This document shows, piece after piece, positions 37,578-47,706 of a DNA stretch of 64,000 bases (positions within the stretch are counted from its first letter, which is position 1; each line of letters starts with the position of its first letter). Origin of the DNA: Oscillospiraceae bacterium. Its GTDB lineage: Bacteria; Bacillota; Clostridia; Oscillospirales; Acutalibacteraceae. The DNA is taken from NCBI GenBank assembly GCA_015066405.1, contig SVOM01000005.1, positions 1 to 64,000 of the forward strand, written 5' to 3'. The notes under the pieces are model-generated. The model saw only the letters and a list, made by a program, of their open reading frames with translations, made no database searches and was not told the origin of the DNA. The translations under genes were made by a program, and so were the position numbers.

Positions 37578-38852
37578 CTATTTTATTTCCTTAATTTTAT
37601 TCATAACCATACCGGTTGTGAGCTTCGGATAAAAATATGTTGATTTTTGCGGCATTTTTTCGCCCGCGGCAGCCACTGCGGCAATTTCCTCAATTCTTGT
37701 GGGGTTTAGAATAAAGCAACAGTCGGCCGTGCCTTTTGCACTGTCCATTGCCTCGGCTAAGCTTCTTGTATAGGTAAGATTTTTTTGGTTAGCCATATTC
37801 TCTTTATCAATGCCGAGTGTTTCCTCCAGCACCAAGCTGTGAAGCACCGTTACATCAAGGCGGCGGAGAGCCTCGCTTTTTTCAGCAATGAGCTTATCCA
37901 TAACGGTTATATCGCGGAGCGTTAAACCACAGCATTTTTCGCCATCATAATAAACATACGCCTTTTTGCCGTTTTTATACTCGGCATCCAAAAAACTCTC
38001 GATTTTTTCGGTGGAAAGGTCGGTTATATCAAAATATTTTTCGGCTTTTTTTATCAAATCTGCGCCCGAAAACGCGTCAATGCCCTTTACTATGCGGTGT
38101 GTTGGGAAAACAACAAGCCCATCGTTTTCCATATCAACAAGGAACATCATTACATACTCGCTGTTTTCGTTTTTGATGCCGTTTTCGTGCATATATCTTC
38201 TATGGTTAAGCGCTGTTTCGTATCTGTGGTGGCCATCGGCAATATAGAGCTTGCGATTCTCAAACTGACGGCAAATCTCGGCGGTTTTATCACATTTGGG
38301 CACTATCCATAGGCTATGTGTAACGCCCGCATCATCTGTAAAGGTCTGGTCGGGCGCGCCGCTTGATAATTCGCCCAAAATGCGTGCCGTATCGCCATTT
38401 TTATCGCTGTAAAGCGAGTAAATTTGTGAAAAACTGCAGCCCGTGGCGTTTATTAGATTAAAACGGTCAGTTTTTGCCTTTGAAAGTGTTTCTTCGTGCG
38501 GTAAAACAATGCCCTCGGAAAACTCGGCCAATTTAACATAGCAAACAAAGCCCTTAAAAGCATAGTCCACGCCTTTTACCGAAAATTTTTCTTCATATAT
38601 ATATAATGAAGGCACGTCGTCGGTGGCGAGGATGCCGTTTTGTTGCCACGCTTTAAACGTATCGCCTGCACCCTTGTAGCCCGCATCGGTTTGCTCGGGC
38701 AACTCAAGTTTAATAAGATTATACTCATTTTTCTTTAAAAGCGCCTGTTTTTCCGCTTCGCTTATGATATCATACGGCGGACAGCACAAGGCACCGATAT
38801 CTCCTGCCTTGTTTGTAAATCTGAGCGCCGAAAATTCTTTAATTATTGCCAT
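37578..38852 (-). CDS. DUF1015 family protein
   Basis: ALRFTNKAGDIGALCCPPYDIISEAEKQALL; LYIADGHHRYETAL. Confidence 0.92.
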   Translation of the reverse strand: MAIIKEFSALRFTNKAGDIGALCCPPYDIISEAEKQALLKKNEYNLIKLELPEQTDAGYKGAGDTFKAWQQNGILATDDVPSLYIYEEKFSVKGVDYAFKGFVCYVKLAEFSEGIVLPHEETLSKAKTDRFNLINATGCSFSQIYSLYSDKNGDTARILGELSSGAPDQTFTDDAGVTHSLWIVPKCDKTAEICRQFENRKLYIADGHHRYETALNHRRYMHENGIKNENSEYVMMFLVDMENDGLVVFPTHRIVKGIDAFSGADLIKKAEKYFDITDLSTEKIESFLDAEYKNGKKAYVYYDGEKCCGLTLRDITVMDKLIAEKSEALRRLDVTVLHSLVLEETLGIDKENMANQKNLTYTRSLAEAMDSAKGTADCCFILNPTRIEEIAAVAAAGEKMPQKSTYFYPKLTTGMVMNKIKEIK

Positions 38853-39033
38853 AAAAACCACCCTTTTTTAACTGTAATTAAATTCTATTATATAAAATAT
38901 TAAAAGTCAACATTTACTTGTAAAGTAGTGCTATATATTGTATAATAACTATAACTATTCAAAAAATCTTAACACTTTTTAAAAAGATTTTTGATATAAT
39001 TTGCAAGACAGTAAAAATTTTGGAGGTTTGTTT

Positions 39034-39987
39034 ATGATAGAAGTATCCTCGCTTACCAAAAAGTACGGAAACTTTTTAGCGGTTGATGATGTAAGCTTTA
39101 CAATAAACCGCGGCGAAGTTGTCGGCTTTTTAGGACCTAACGGTGCGGGCAAGAGTACCATTATGAATATCTTAACGGGTTATTTATCGCTCACGGGCGG
39201 CAAGGTAACGGTTGACGGCTACGATGTACTCGAGCAGCCCGAGCAGGCAAAGCGCCGCATCGGTTATTTGCCCGAAATACCGCCGCTTTATACCGATATG
39301 ACGGTGCTCGAATACCTTTATTTTATATATGATTTAAAAAAGGTAAAGTTTCCAAAGCGTATGCACATTGAGGAAATTGTAAACCTTGTAAAAATCAAAG
39401 AGGTTGAAAACCGCCTTATAAAAACACTCTCAAAGGGTTACAAACAGCGTGTTGGTATTGCACAGGCGCTTGTGGGCAACCCCGATGTGCTGATACTCGA
39501 TGAGCCGACGGTTGGCCTTGACCCCAAACAAATTATCGAAATACGCGACCTTATCGCGCGACTCGGCAAAAACCACACAATTATTTTATCATCTCACATT
39601 TTGTCCGAAATTCAGGCAGTGTGTGAGCGTGTAATTATAATCAATCGCGGTCATTTGGTGGCTGACGACACACCGACCGAGCTTTCCAAAAATCTTTCAA
39701 AGGACCACTCGGTTATAGTGCGTGCCGTTGGAGAAAAAGAGGAGCTTACCAAAATCTTATCGAGTGTAAAGGGTGTGCAAAAGGTGTTATGCCTTGGCAA
39801 AAAGGAAGAAAACTCACTCGATTTTGTGGTAACACCTGAGGTTGACTGCGATATAAGAAAAGAAATCGCCGCGCGTTTAATTGAGCGCAAGCGTCCGCTT
39901 TTGGTGCTTACCAGCAACGAGTTAACGCTCGAGCAGGTATTTATGCGACTGACATACGATGCTGACATAGAGGAGGGTAAAAAATAA
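39034..39987 (+). CDS. ABC transporter ATP-binding protein (GldA-like)
   Basis: GPNGAGKST, LSKGYKQRVGIAQALVGNPDVLILDEPTVGLDP; RBS ggagg. Confidence 0.93.
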   Translation: MIEVSSLTKKYGNFLAVDDVSFTINRGEVVGFLGPNGAGKSTIMNILTGYLSLTGGKVTVDGYDVLEQPEQAKRRIGYLPEIPPLYTDMTVLEYLYFIYDLKKVKFPKRMHIEEIVNLVKIKEVENRLIKTLSKGYKQRVGIAQALVGNPDVLILDEPTVGLDPKQIIEIRDLIARLGKNHTIILSSHILSEIQAVCERVIIINRGHLVADDTPTELSKNLSKDHSVIVRAVGEKEELTKILSSVKGVQKVLCLGKKEENSLDFVVTPEVDCDIRKEIAARLIERKRPLLVLTSNELTLEQVFMRLTYDADIEEGKK

Positions 39988-40688
39988 TGGTTGCAGTTTT
40001 TAAAAGAGAATTCAAATCTTATTTTGCAAACCCGCTCGGCTTTATCATTATTGCCGTTTTTACTCTTTTCTCGGGTATGGCTTTTGGTATGATATTCGGC
40101 TCGGGCTCCCCCGCGGTGCAGGGCGTTGTTAACTTTATGGCAACGGTTGTTATTTTTGCAACCCCGTTTATCACGATGCGCCTTATAAGTGAGGACCGCA
40201 GACAAAAGGTTGACCAGGTGTTGCTCACGGCTCCCGTAACCGTTACGGGCATTGTTTTGGGTAAATTTTTGGCGGCCATGGCACTTTACTGCGTGGGTCT
40301 TGCGTCTCTCGTTATTTACCCCTTTATTGTATCTTTCTACACAACTATCGACTGGCTTTTGTACCTTTATGCGCTAATCGGCATTATAGCGCTCGGCGCG
40401 GTTATGATTTCCATCGGTATGTTTATTTCATCCTTAACCGAAAGCCCCGTGGTTTCGGCGGCAATTACCTTTGCGGTATTTTTAGCGGTAATGCTGCTTG
40501 GCAGCTACGCCGCAAGTGCCGATAGCGCGGTGCTTACCGCTGTTAACGGTGCAGTATCGTTTATCGACCGTTTTTACAGCTTCACATCCGGCATCTCCGA
40601 CCTTGCGGACCTTGTGTATATGCTAAGTGTTTCGGCGCTTTTCGTATTCCTTACAGTGCGCTCGGTTGAGAGAAGACGTTGGGCATAA
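39987..40688 (+). CDS. ABC transporter permease (GldF-like)
   Basis: FKREFKSYFANPLGFIIIAVFTLFSGMAFG; 6 TM; translationally coupled to the ATPase. Confidence 0.88.
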   Translation: MVAVFKREFKSYFANPLGFIIIAVFTLFSGMAFGMIFGSGSPAVQGVVNFMATVVIFATPFITMRLISEDRRQKVDQVLLTAPVTVTGIVLGKFLAAMALYCVGLASLVIYPFIVSFYTTIDWLLYLYALIGIIALGAVMISIGMFISSLTESPVVSAAITFAVFLAVMLLGSYAASADSAVLTAVNGAVSFIDRFYSFTSGISDLADLVYMLSVSALFVFLTVRSVERRRWA

Positions 40689-40702
40689 AGGAGGGCGCGA
40701 AA

Positions 40703-42265
40703 ATGAATTTTTTAAAGAATTTCTTTGCTAAATTTAAGGTAAAAAATAAATCGGCGCTCCGCCACGGCTCGTATTCCGTTGCAATTATTGCGGTGGTAGT
40801 AGCGGGCGTTATAGTGCTCAATGTGCTTATGGGAATACTCAGTGAACGCGGCGTGCTTTCCTTTGATATAACATCATCAAAGGTTAACACAATGGATGAA
40901 GAGAATATCGAGTTTATAAAAAGCATTGATAAAGAGGTTACCATAACCGTTTTATCGGCGGAGGATGCATATATTGGCGGCTCTATGAATGAGTACGCAT
41001 CAAACTATATGAATGTTATTGACGACAGTGAGTACTTTGCACAGACCGTTAACATTTTAAAACAGTATCCGCAAATAAACGATAAAATCAAGGTTGTTTT
41101 TGAAAACTTTTACAGCAACAAAACCGAAAGCCTTGCTACCGAATATCCCAACCTTTTCTACGGCGATATTCTTGTAGAGTGTGGCGAAGAGAGTCGTCTT
41201 GTAACCTTTGATGACATTTATTCCTACAGCGATGATACGGGCTATGCCGATATGGGCTATGGCTACTATTATGTAGATGGAAACAATGTAGAAACCGCCG
41301 TTTCAAGCGCAATTAACACGCTGACAAGCGGCGAAACAAAGAAAATGGCGTTAATCGCTTCGCACAGCAATTCCGCTGTGTTCACATCCCTTTATTCAAA
41401 AACCTTGGCGCTCAACGGCTTTGAGCTTTCCGAAATAAAGGAAGCCATTGTGCAAACCATTCCCGAAGGCACCGATGTTTTGGTTATCGCCGCACCCACA
41501 ACCGACCTTTTGGCAAGCGAGGTAACCGTTATAAACGAGTGGCTTGATAACGGCGGCAAGAAGGGTAAATCACTTATATTTGTACCGGGCGCTACCATGG
41601 CAAACCTGCCTGTATTAAAGCAGTTTTTGGCCGAGTGGGGTATTAAGTATTCAAGCGGACTGCTTTATCAAACCGATAAAAACTATTATTACAACACACC
41701 CACCACAATGCCGATGTTTATAAGCGATTCTGATATAACAAAAGAAATCGCACCCAAAACCGGCAATTTCAGCTTGCTTGGCAGCAATCTTGTGTTAGAA
41801 CCCGCGTATGAAGAGTATGCTTCGCGCAAGACATACATTATTGCAAGCACTAACGATACTGTAACAATAGCTCCCGAGGGTGCATCGGAGGACTGGACAC
41901 CGTCGAGTTCTGCCGAGAAAAAAATTTACGCGGGTCTTGTTGTAACCGAGGAAACAGAAATTGTGGACAACGCGCCGCACACAAGCTATGTTGCCGCCTT
42001 CTCGAGTCAAGAATTTATATATTCCACCTGGGCATCTACCGATAATGTTCAAAATATGGATATTGCGGTAAATACCGCTATGTTTGTATCGGGTATGAAC
42101 ACCAACAAAAAGGTATTTGTGCCAAAAACCATCACAACCGAGAGCTTTGCGGCTGAGCTTACCGAGGCCGAGGTTTTAACTGTAAATATTATATTTATGG
42201 CAATAATTCCGTTGGTTATCACTGTTCTTGGTGTAGTTGTATGGGTTAGGAGGAAGCGCCGATGA
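40703..42265 (+). CDS. GldG family protein (ABC-type uncharacterised transport)
   Basis: SFDITSSKVNTMDEENIEFIKSIDKEVTITVLSAED; C-terminal TM; downstream of GldA/GldF-like genes. Confidence 0.85.
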   Translation: MNFLKNFFAKFKVKNKSALRHGSYSVAIIAVVVAGVIVLNVLMGILSERGVLSFDITSSKVNTMDEENIEFIKSIDKEVTITVLSAEDAYIGGSMNEYASNYMNVIDDSEYFAQTVNILKQYPQINDKIKVVFENFYSNKTESLATEYPNLFYGDILVECGEESRLVTFDDIYSYSDDTGYADMGYGYYYVDGNNVETAVSSAINTLTSGETKKMALIASHSNSAVFTSLYSKTLALNGFELSEIKEAIVQTIPEGTDVLVIAAPTTDLLASEVTVINEWLDNGGKKGKSLIFVPGATMANLPVLKQFLAEWGIKYSSGLLYQTDKNYYYNTPTTMPMFISDSDITKEIAPKTGNFSLLGSNLVLEPAYEEYASRKTYIIASTNDTVTIAPEGASEDWTPSSSAEKKIYAGLVVTEETEIVDNAPHTSYVAAFSSQEFIYSTWASTDNVQNMDIAVNTAMFVSGMNTNKKVFVPKTITTESFAAELTEAEVLTVNIIFMAIIPLVITVLGVVVWVRRKRR

Positions 42266-43788
42266 GCGAGAAAAACGAAGATATACAGGTAAATGAAGCG
42301 CCTGAATCAACCATTTTCTCTGACCCCGCGCATTTTTCCGAGCAAAGCGATACTAAAAAACGCGGCAACCGCCGTTTGCTTACAAGAGTTTTGGCGTGTG
42401 TGCTGGCGGTTGGTATATTGGCGGGTGCCACCGCGCTTGCCTTTAAATACATTCCCGAATTATCAACCGATAATGATAAGAAAGACAGCATTTCGGTAAC
42501 AAATACTGCCGAAAATGAGGTTAAAGCCTTAACTGTTAAAAATGAGCTTGGAACTGTAAAACTAAACACCGAAATTACCGAGGAAAACGGCGAGTCGGCA
42601 ACAGTTTGGTCGGTGGACGGGGTGGACAAAAAGCTTACATCCACGGCTAAGATTTCGAGCTTTGCAAAGAGTGCATTAACGCTTTGTGCACTCGAAAAAT
42701 TATCTAATGACGGCACCGATTTCGGCTTTTCGGCACCCAAGGCGACAGTTACTGTAAACGCCGATAAAGAGTATACACTCTATATCGGCAACACAGCTCC
42801 TGCGGACCTTGGCTACTACTGCAAAACAACGCTTGATAGTGAAAATATTTATATAATTGATGGTGCCGTAGCCGTTCCGTTTATAACGGCTATTGCCACC
42901 GATTTTGCCGATACAACGGGCTTTGCGAGCGTTCAAAACGATAAAAATGCATCCTGCTTTAGTGGTGAAGAAATTACAAATTTCGATTATATAAAAATTT
43001 CGGGCAAGAAGCATAAAACACCTATCGAAATCGTTGTTCAAGAGGATGATGAGGTTAACGCTTATTTCGCCTTTAAAATGGTAAAGCCCACCGTTAGAAT
43101 AAGCGATAACGATGCGCCTCAGGCAATACTTGATGTGTTTGCTGACGGCTTTGCGGTGGATGGCGCGTATGCTTTTTCGGCCGACAGTGCCACCCTTAAA
43201 AAGTACGGGCTTGATAACCCCGATTATGTGGTAACATTGTCCCTCGCGGGCGAGGCCCACACCCTCAAATTTTCGGTAGTGGATGACAGTTATGCCGCAT
43301 TTTTTGACGGCAAAACAAATATGGTGCAAAAAATCGCACTTTCATCTATATCTTTTGCCACAGCACAGGTAGAAAACTACTATAGCTCGTTTATAATTCT
43401 CGAAAACATCTCGGGACTTAGTCAAATGAAGGTTGAAACGCCAAAGGGTAACTTTGTGTTTGATATAAAGTATACCGAGGGCGCCGAGGAAGAGTTTGAG
43501 ATAAGCATAAACGGCAAAAAGCTGGATGTTGCGAGATTTAAAGACTATTACGGCACACTTATTGAAATGACACCGATATCGTTTGAAACAGCAAATATTA
43601 AAAAGGCCGATGTAAAGGTAACCTATGTACATTCAGGCTCGCTCAACGATACCGTGCTTGCATTTAAAAAGAGCTCGGAGCTTCGTTATCAAGCCGAAAT
43701 TGACGGCAACCCAACAGGACAAATAACCTCCACAGCCGTTGAAAAGTTTATTAGCGACACTGTAAAAATGGCAAACGGAACATATTAA
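42262..43788 (+). CDS. DUF4340 domain-containing protein
   Basis: 508 aa; VWSVDGVDKKLTSTAKISSFAKSALTL; YTLYIGNTAPADLGYYCK. Confidence 0.8.
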   Translation: MSEKNEDIQVNEAPESTIFSDPAHFSEQSDTKKRGNRRLLTRVLACVLAVGILAGATALAFKYIPELSTDNDKKDSISVTNTAENEVKALTVKNELGTVKLNTEITEENGESATVWSVDGVDKKLTSTAKISSFAKSALTLCALEKLSNDGTDFGFSAPKATVTVNADKEYTLYIGNTAPADLGYYCKTTLDSENIYIIDGAVAVPFITAIATDFADTTGFASVQNDKNASCFSGEEITNFDYIKISGKKHKTPIEIVVQEDDEVNAYFAFKMVKPTVRISDNDAPQAILDVFADGFAVDGAYAFSADSATLKKYGLDNPDYVVTLSLAGEAHTLKFSVVDDSYAAFFDGKTNMVQKIALSSISFATAQVENYYSSFIILENISGLSQMKVETPKGNFVFDIKYTEGAEEEFEISINGKKLDVARFKDYYGTLIEMTPISFETANIKKADVKVTYVHSGSLNDTVLAFKKSSELRYQAEIDGNPTGQITSTAVEKFISDTVKMANGTY

Positions 43789-43790
43789 CA

Positions 43791-43820
43791 AAAAACCACC
43801 GTTTTTATCGGTGGTTTTTT
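43791..43820. terminator. Terminator AAAAACCACCG...CGGTGGTTTTT
   Basis: Perfect stem with flanking A/T tracts. Confidence 0.85.
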
Positions 43821-43851
43821 AGGATTTAGGGGTTAGGATTTAGGGGGTAGG

Positions 43852-44559
43852 TTAGAGATGCCACTCAAAATCGGCGGCGAAAAGCACGTGGTCGGAGTGG
43901 TCGCACTCTAAAATTCTACGATTCTTATATGTAAAATTTTTGGAATAAACAATATTATCTATCGATTTCCACTCTCCCGTTGGGAAAAGGCAGGTGCCAA
44001 TGAGGTTTTCTTCATTGTTTAAAAGCAAGCCGTTCTTTATCGGCGCAAAATCCTCAAAATCATAGGTGTTAAAATCGCCTGTCAGCACAAAAGATTTAGC
44101 GGCGGCTATATCTTTTGCAAGAAAATAAAACTGCTTTTTTCGGTTCTCTTTATCTTCGTGTGATAAATGGGTGTTGTAGAAGGTTAAAACATCGCCATCA
44201 ACATCAATTTCGGCCCTTATATATGCCCTTTGCTCAACCTTTTCACTTGGCAACAAAACGGCTTCGGCGCGTATTATCGGAAAGCGTGAGAGCAGCATTA
44301 TGCCGTACTCGCCAAAGGGGTGGTCCTTACCCTCTAAATCAATTGTTTTTACGAAATAAGAGTGCTTAAGGCGGCTGTTTTCTACAATGTCTTTTTGCAT
44401 ATCGGCGCCGTATGAGCGCAAGGTAAAACGGTCAACCTCCTGCAGTCCCACAATATCAAGACCTAAGCTATCAATATCTTTAGCAATGATTTTAGCATTG
44501 CGCTCGATTTGTCGGCATGCGGCAATATTGTAAGTGCCGATTTTTATAGTTTTGCTCAT
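43852..44559 (-). CDS. Endonuclease/exonuclease/phosphatase family protein
   Basis: IGTYNIAACRQ, IVGLQEVDRF, LTGDFNT, CDHSDHVLFAAD. Confidence 0.92.
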   Translation of the reverse strand: MSKTIKIGTYNIAACRQIERNAKIIAKDIDSLGLDIVGLQEVDRFTLRSYGADMQKDIVENSRLKHSYFVKTIDLEGKDHPFGEYGIMLLSRFPIIRAEAVLLPSEKVEQRAYIRAEIDVDGDVLTFYNTHLSHEDKENRKKQFYFLAKDIAAAKSFVLTGDFNTYDFEDFAPIKNGLLLNNEENLIGTCLFPTGEWKSIDNIVYSKNFTYKNRRILECDHSDHVLFAADFEWHL

Positions 44560-44568
44560 AGTTTTCTC

Positions 44569-45888
44569 CTAATTTGCCGTTAGCGGAACGGCGGCTTTGC
44601 CGTGCGACAATCGCCACTCGTTGAGTCCCTCGCCTATGCGGGCAAGTGTTCTGCCGTAAGAAGCCTTGGCATCTGACATACTTGATACGCTAAAGCTTGT
44701 CCAGTTTTTATTTAGGTCAAGCGGAATTATGTTGTATGATTTTTCGCCGTTTACAGTTCGCATATCAACCCAGGTGGGAAGCGCGTTTACATCACTAAGC
44801 ACCACTTTACCATCGCTGTATTTATCGAAGGTAACCTCAAAAACAACACCATCCTCGGTATGCCCCGAGTGGTTGTCCTCCGACATAATTTCTTTTCGTT
44901 GGTTGGAAATTGAGTTGCCAACCGAATAAATACATACAGTTTCGTGGCCTGCCTCATTTTTAAGGGTATCAACGGCCTGTATTACGTGCGGGTGGCTGCC
45001 TACAATTACATCGTAGCCAAGCTCGTTTATAATTTTGGCAAACTTAACCTGTCGGCTCTCGCTCGGCCGTGCGGCGTACTCATCTCCCCAGTGCATATAG
45101 ATGATGGTGGCTTCGGCACCATCTTTTTTCATATCTTCAAAAATCTTTTTGGCTTCAGCTCTAAAGCCCTCGGGATTATCGTAGGTAAATGTGTTGGTGT
45201 TTTGCCCATCGGTTAGCGACATTATGTGTCCGTTAAGCGCTTTTTTGCCGCCCGATAGGGTTGAATAGGTAAAGCACGCAAAGCCAACCTTTATGCCGTT
45301 TATATCACTAACCTTGTAGTTTTTATCGTTCGTTTGGCGCGTGCCGATAAAGGCAATATTGCGGTTTTTAAGCTGTTTTATAGTGTTTTCAAAGCCCGAA
45401 GAGCCGTTATCGTAGGAGTGGTTGTTGGCAGTAAGCAACAAATCAACCCCTGCGCCCTTTATGGCATCCGCCAAGGTTGCGGGACTGTTAAAGTTGGGAT
45501 AACCGCGGTAATTTGTGTTGGTGCCAAAGGTAACCTCAAGGTTCATAACCATCATATCATAAGCCGAATAATAGGGCTTTGCGGTGGCAAAAATGCCGCT
45601 GAAATCATAACCCTTGTCCTCAACCGTCCAAAGCACCGAGTCGTGCATAATGGCATCCCCCGTAGAGCCGATTTTGGCGCTTGAAATTACATACGGCTCG
45701 CCCGAATCTGAGGATACGGAACCGCTGCCGGTCCCCTCGTTACCGCCCTGCTCGTTTGGTGCCTTTTTGCAGGCACGAACGCCGAAAAATATGCCTAAAA
45801 CCAGAGCAATAAGCACTAAAACAGTGATTATGCGGCGGCGCAAAAGTATGCGGCGCACTCTCGCACTCTTTTTCCTGTAATGAGCCAT
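44569..45888 (-). CDS. CapA family protein (poly-gamma-glutamate synthesis-like metallophosphatase)
   Basis: GDAIMHDSV, MVMNLEVTF, LTANNHSYDNG, MHWGDEY, GSHPHVIQ. Confidence 0.92.
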   Translation of the reverse strand: MAHYRKKSARVRRILLRRRIITVLVLIALVLGIFFGVRACKKAPNEQGGNEGTGSGSVSSDSGEPYVISSAKIGSTGDAIMHDSVLWTVEDKGYDFSGIFATAKPYYSAYDMMVMNLEVTFGTNTNYRGYPNFNSPATLADAIKGAGVDLLLTANNHSYDNGSSGFENTIKQLKNRNIAFIGTRQTNDKNYKVSDINGIKVGFACFTYSTLSGGKKALNGHIMSLTDGQNTNTFTYDNPEGFRAEAKKIFEDMKKDGAEATIIYMHWGDEYAARPSESRQVKFAKIINELGYDVIVGSHPHVIQAVDTLKNEAGHETVCIYSVGNSISNQRKEIMSEDNHSGHTEDGVVFEVTFDKYSDGKVVLSDVNALPTWVDMRTVNGEKSYNIIPLDLNKNWTSFSVSSMSDAKASYGRTLARIGEGLNEWRLSHGKAAVPLTAN

Positions 45889-45954
45889 AAAAACATCTCC
45901 AAAAGAAAATTACACAAAAATAATAACATAGTTTTAGGTGTTTTACAACAAAAA

Positions 45955-45983
45955 AATAAGGTTGGCCAAAGACCAACCTTATT
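45955..45983 (-). terminator. Terminator AATAAGGTTGG-ccaaaga-CCAACCTTATT
   Basis: 11-bp stem overlapping the spoIIID stop. Confidence 0.75.
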
Positions 45984-46230
45984 CTCCTTTATATTTGCGC
46001 CGAGTGGCAAGACCGCCGCGTATATGGCGCTCCTCTTTATTTTTTTCAAGCACCTGTTTTACCTGCAAAAACAGTTGCGGATGTCGGCGGCGTAACCGCT
46101 CGGTAACATCCTTATGTACGGTTGATTTGCTAACCCCGAATTTTTTGCCTGCCGCGCGCACCGTAGCGCCCGTATCTACTATGTATTCCCCTAAAATTTC
46201 TGCCCTGTCCTTGTAAATGCCGTTCATCAA
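45979..46230 (-). CDS. spoIIID: Sporulation transcriptional regulator SpoIIID
   Basis: RAEILGEYIVDTGATVRAAGKKFGVSKSTVHKDVTERLRR. Confidence 0.96.
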   Translation of the reverse strand: MMNGIYKDRAEILGEYIVDTGATVRAAGKKFGVSKSTVHKDVTERLRRRHPQLFLQVKQVLEKNKEERHIRGGLATRRKYKGE

Positions 46231-46383
46231 CTCTCAACTCCAAAATGTACTACTAAATTGTATGAAAGGCGCAAGAGTATTATGATTTATATATATAATA
46301 ATATTTCTCTTTATTTTTTAAAAAGTTTGTGCTATAATCATTGTGTATAATTATATGTAAATATAAAAGCGAGGTGAGGGTGT

Positions 46384-47697
46384 GTGTTTAAAAGAATTTG
46401 TGCCGTATTTTTAGTATTGGCACTGCTTTTTTCGTTTTGCGGTTGTTCCTTCCGCGGTGTTACCGAGGATTCGCTTTTAAAACCGCCGCGCCCGGTGGGC
46501 GACCTCTATGATATACAACAGGCACTCGAAAACTCGGTTACCGAAAATTTCACCCTTAAATTTCCAACCTCGGGCGAGTATCGCTCGGCAATTTTGCAAC
46601 AAGATTTAAACGATGATGGTGTTTTTGAGGCGGTGGCATTCTACAGCACAGTTGCCGATAACACCGTTACAATGCATATAAATCTTATTGTCAGCAAAAA
46701 CGGAAAATGGATATCGGTTGGCGATTTCCGTTGTATCGCAACGGGTGTTGAAACGGTCGATTTTAAAGATATGAATAATGACGGCACCGCCGAGATACTG
46801 GTTGGTTGGTCGGTTTACGGCACGGTTGATAAAGCGGTTGGTGTTTACAGCTTTTCCGATAGCAAGTTTACCCAACGTGCAATGGAAAACTACACCCACT
46901 ACTTGTGCGAGGATATTGATAAGGATGGCAATATGGAGCTTTTCATAAGCCATCTCGATTCTAAAAACGAGAAAGCCTCGGCAAAGCTCATCCGCCTTAC
47001 CGAGTCTGGACTTTTAGAGCTTGGCAACTGCCCGCTTGATAACACCGCAACGGCATATTACAAGCCCGTTATCGGCAAGCTCACAAATGGCGACACCGCA
47101 ATATATTTCGATGCGGTAAAGGGCAGTGGTATGATAACCGAGGTATTGCAAATTAAAGATTCGGTTATGATAAACGCCCTAACACCCATTGATTCGGCAC
47201 CCATTTCCACCTTCCGTGCTTCAAGTGCCGAGATACGCGATTTAAATGGAGACGGCATCTACGGCATACCTATGCCGACCTTGTTAACCCAGTCCCCCGG
47301 GGCCGATATTGATAATGTATATTTAACCGAGTGGTACACAATTAGCGCCGATAGGTTAGACTACGCATTTTCAGCGCTTATGAACTATGTTGATGGTTAT
47401 TATATAGTCGTTCCTGATAAGTGGAAGGGCAAAATCGCAGTAACGCGTGATACGCCCAACCGCATAAGAACAATTTTGGCACTGGATGAAAAAACGGGAA
47501 ATTCTTCGGATGTGCTTATCAAGGTACAAACCGTTCTTACCGAGCAAAAACTCGAGGAGGGTGCGGTAAAGCTTGAAAATGCTACCGAGATTATTCGCAA
47601 GGGCGATTATTGTTATATGGTATCCGTCGGACAAGCAGGTTCAAAAATAGCGGTAACGCTTGATGAGTTTAAAAATATGTTTAAGGTTTTAGATTAG
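46384..47697 (+). CDS. Putative secreted lipoprotein with repeated D-x-[ND]-x-D-G (VCBS/FG-GAP-like) motifs
   Basis: Lipobox LLFSFCGCSF; DLNDDGVFEAV, DMNNDGTAEIL, DIDKDGNMELF, DLNGDGIYGI. Confidence 0.75.
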   Translation: MFKRICAVFLVLALLFSFCGCSFRGVTEDSLLKPPRPVGDLYDIQQALENSVTENFTLKFPTSGEYRSAILQQDLNDDGVFEAVAFYSTVADNTVTMHINLIVSKNGKWISVGDFRCIATGVETVDFKDMNNDGTAEILVGWSVYGTVDKAVGVYSFSDSKFTQRAMENYTHYLCEDIDKDGNMELFISHLDSKNEKASAKLIRLTESGLLELGNCPLDNTATAYYKPVIGKLTNGDTAIYFDAVKGSGMITEVLQIKDSVMINALTPIDSAPISTFRASSAEIRDLNGDGIYGIPMPTLLTQSPGADIDNVYLTEWYTISADRLDYAFSALMNYVDGYYIVVPDKWKGKIAVTRDTPNRIRTILALDEKTGNSSDVLIKVQTVLTEQKLEEGAVKLENATEIIRKGDYCYMVSVGQAGSKIAVTLDEFKNMFKVLD

Positions 47698-47706
47698 GAG
47701 TAAAAC

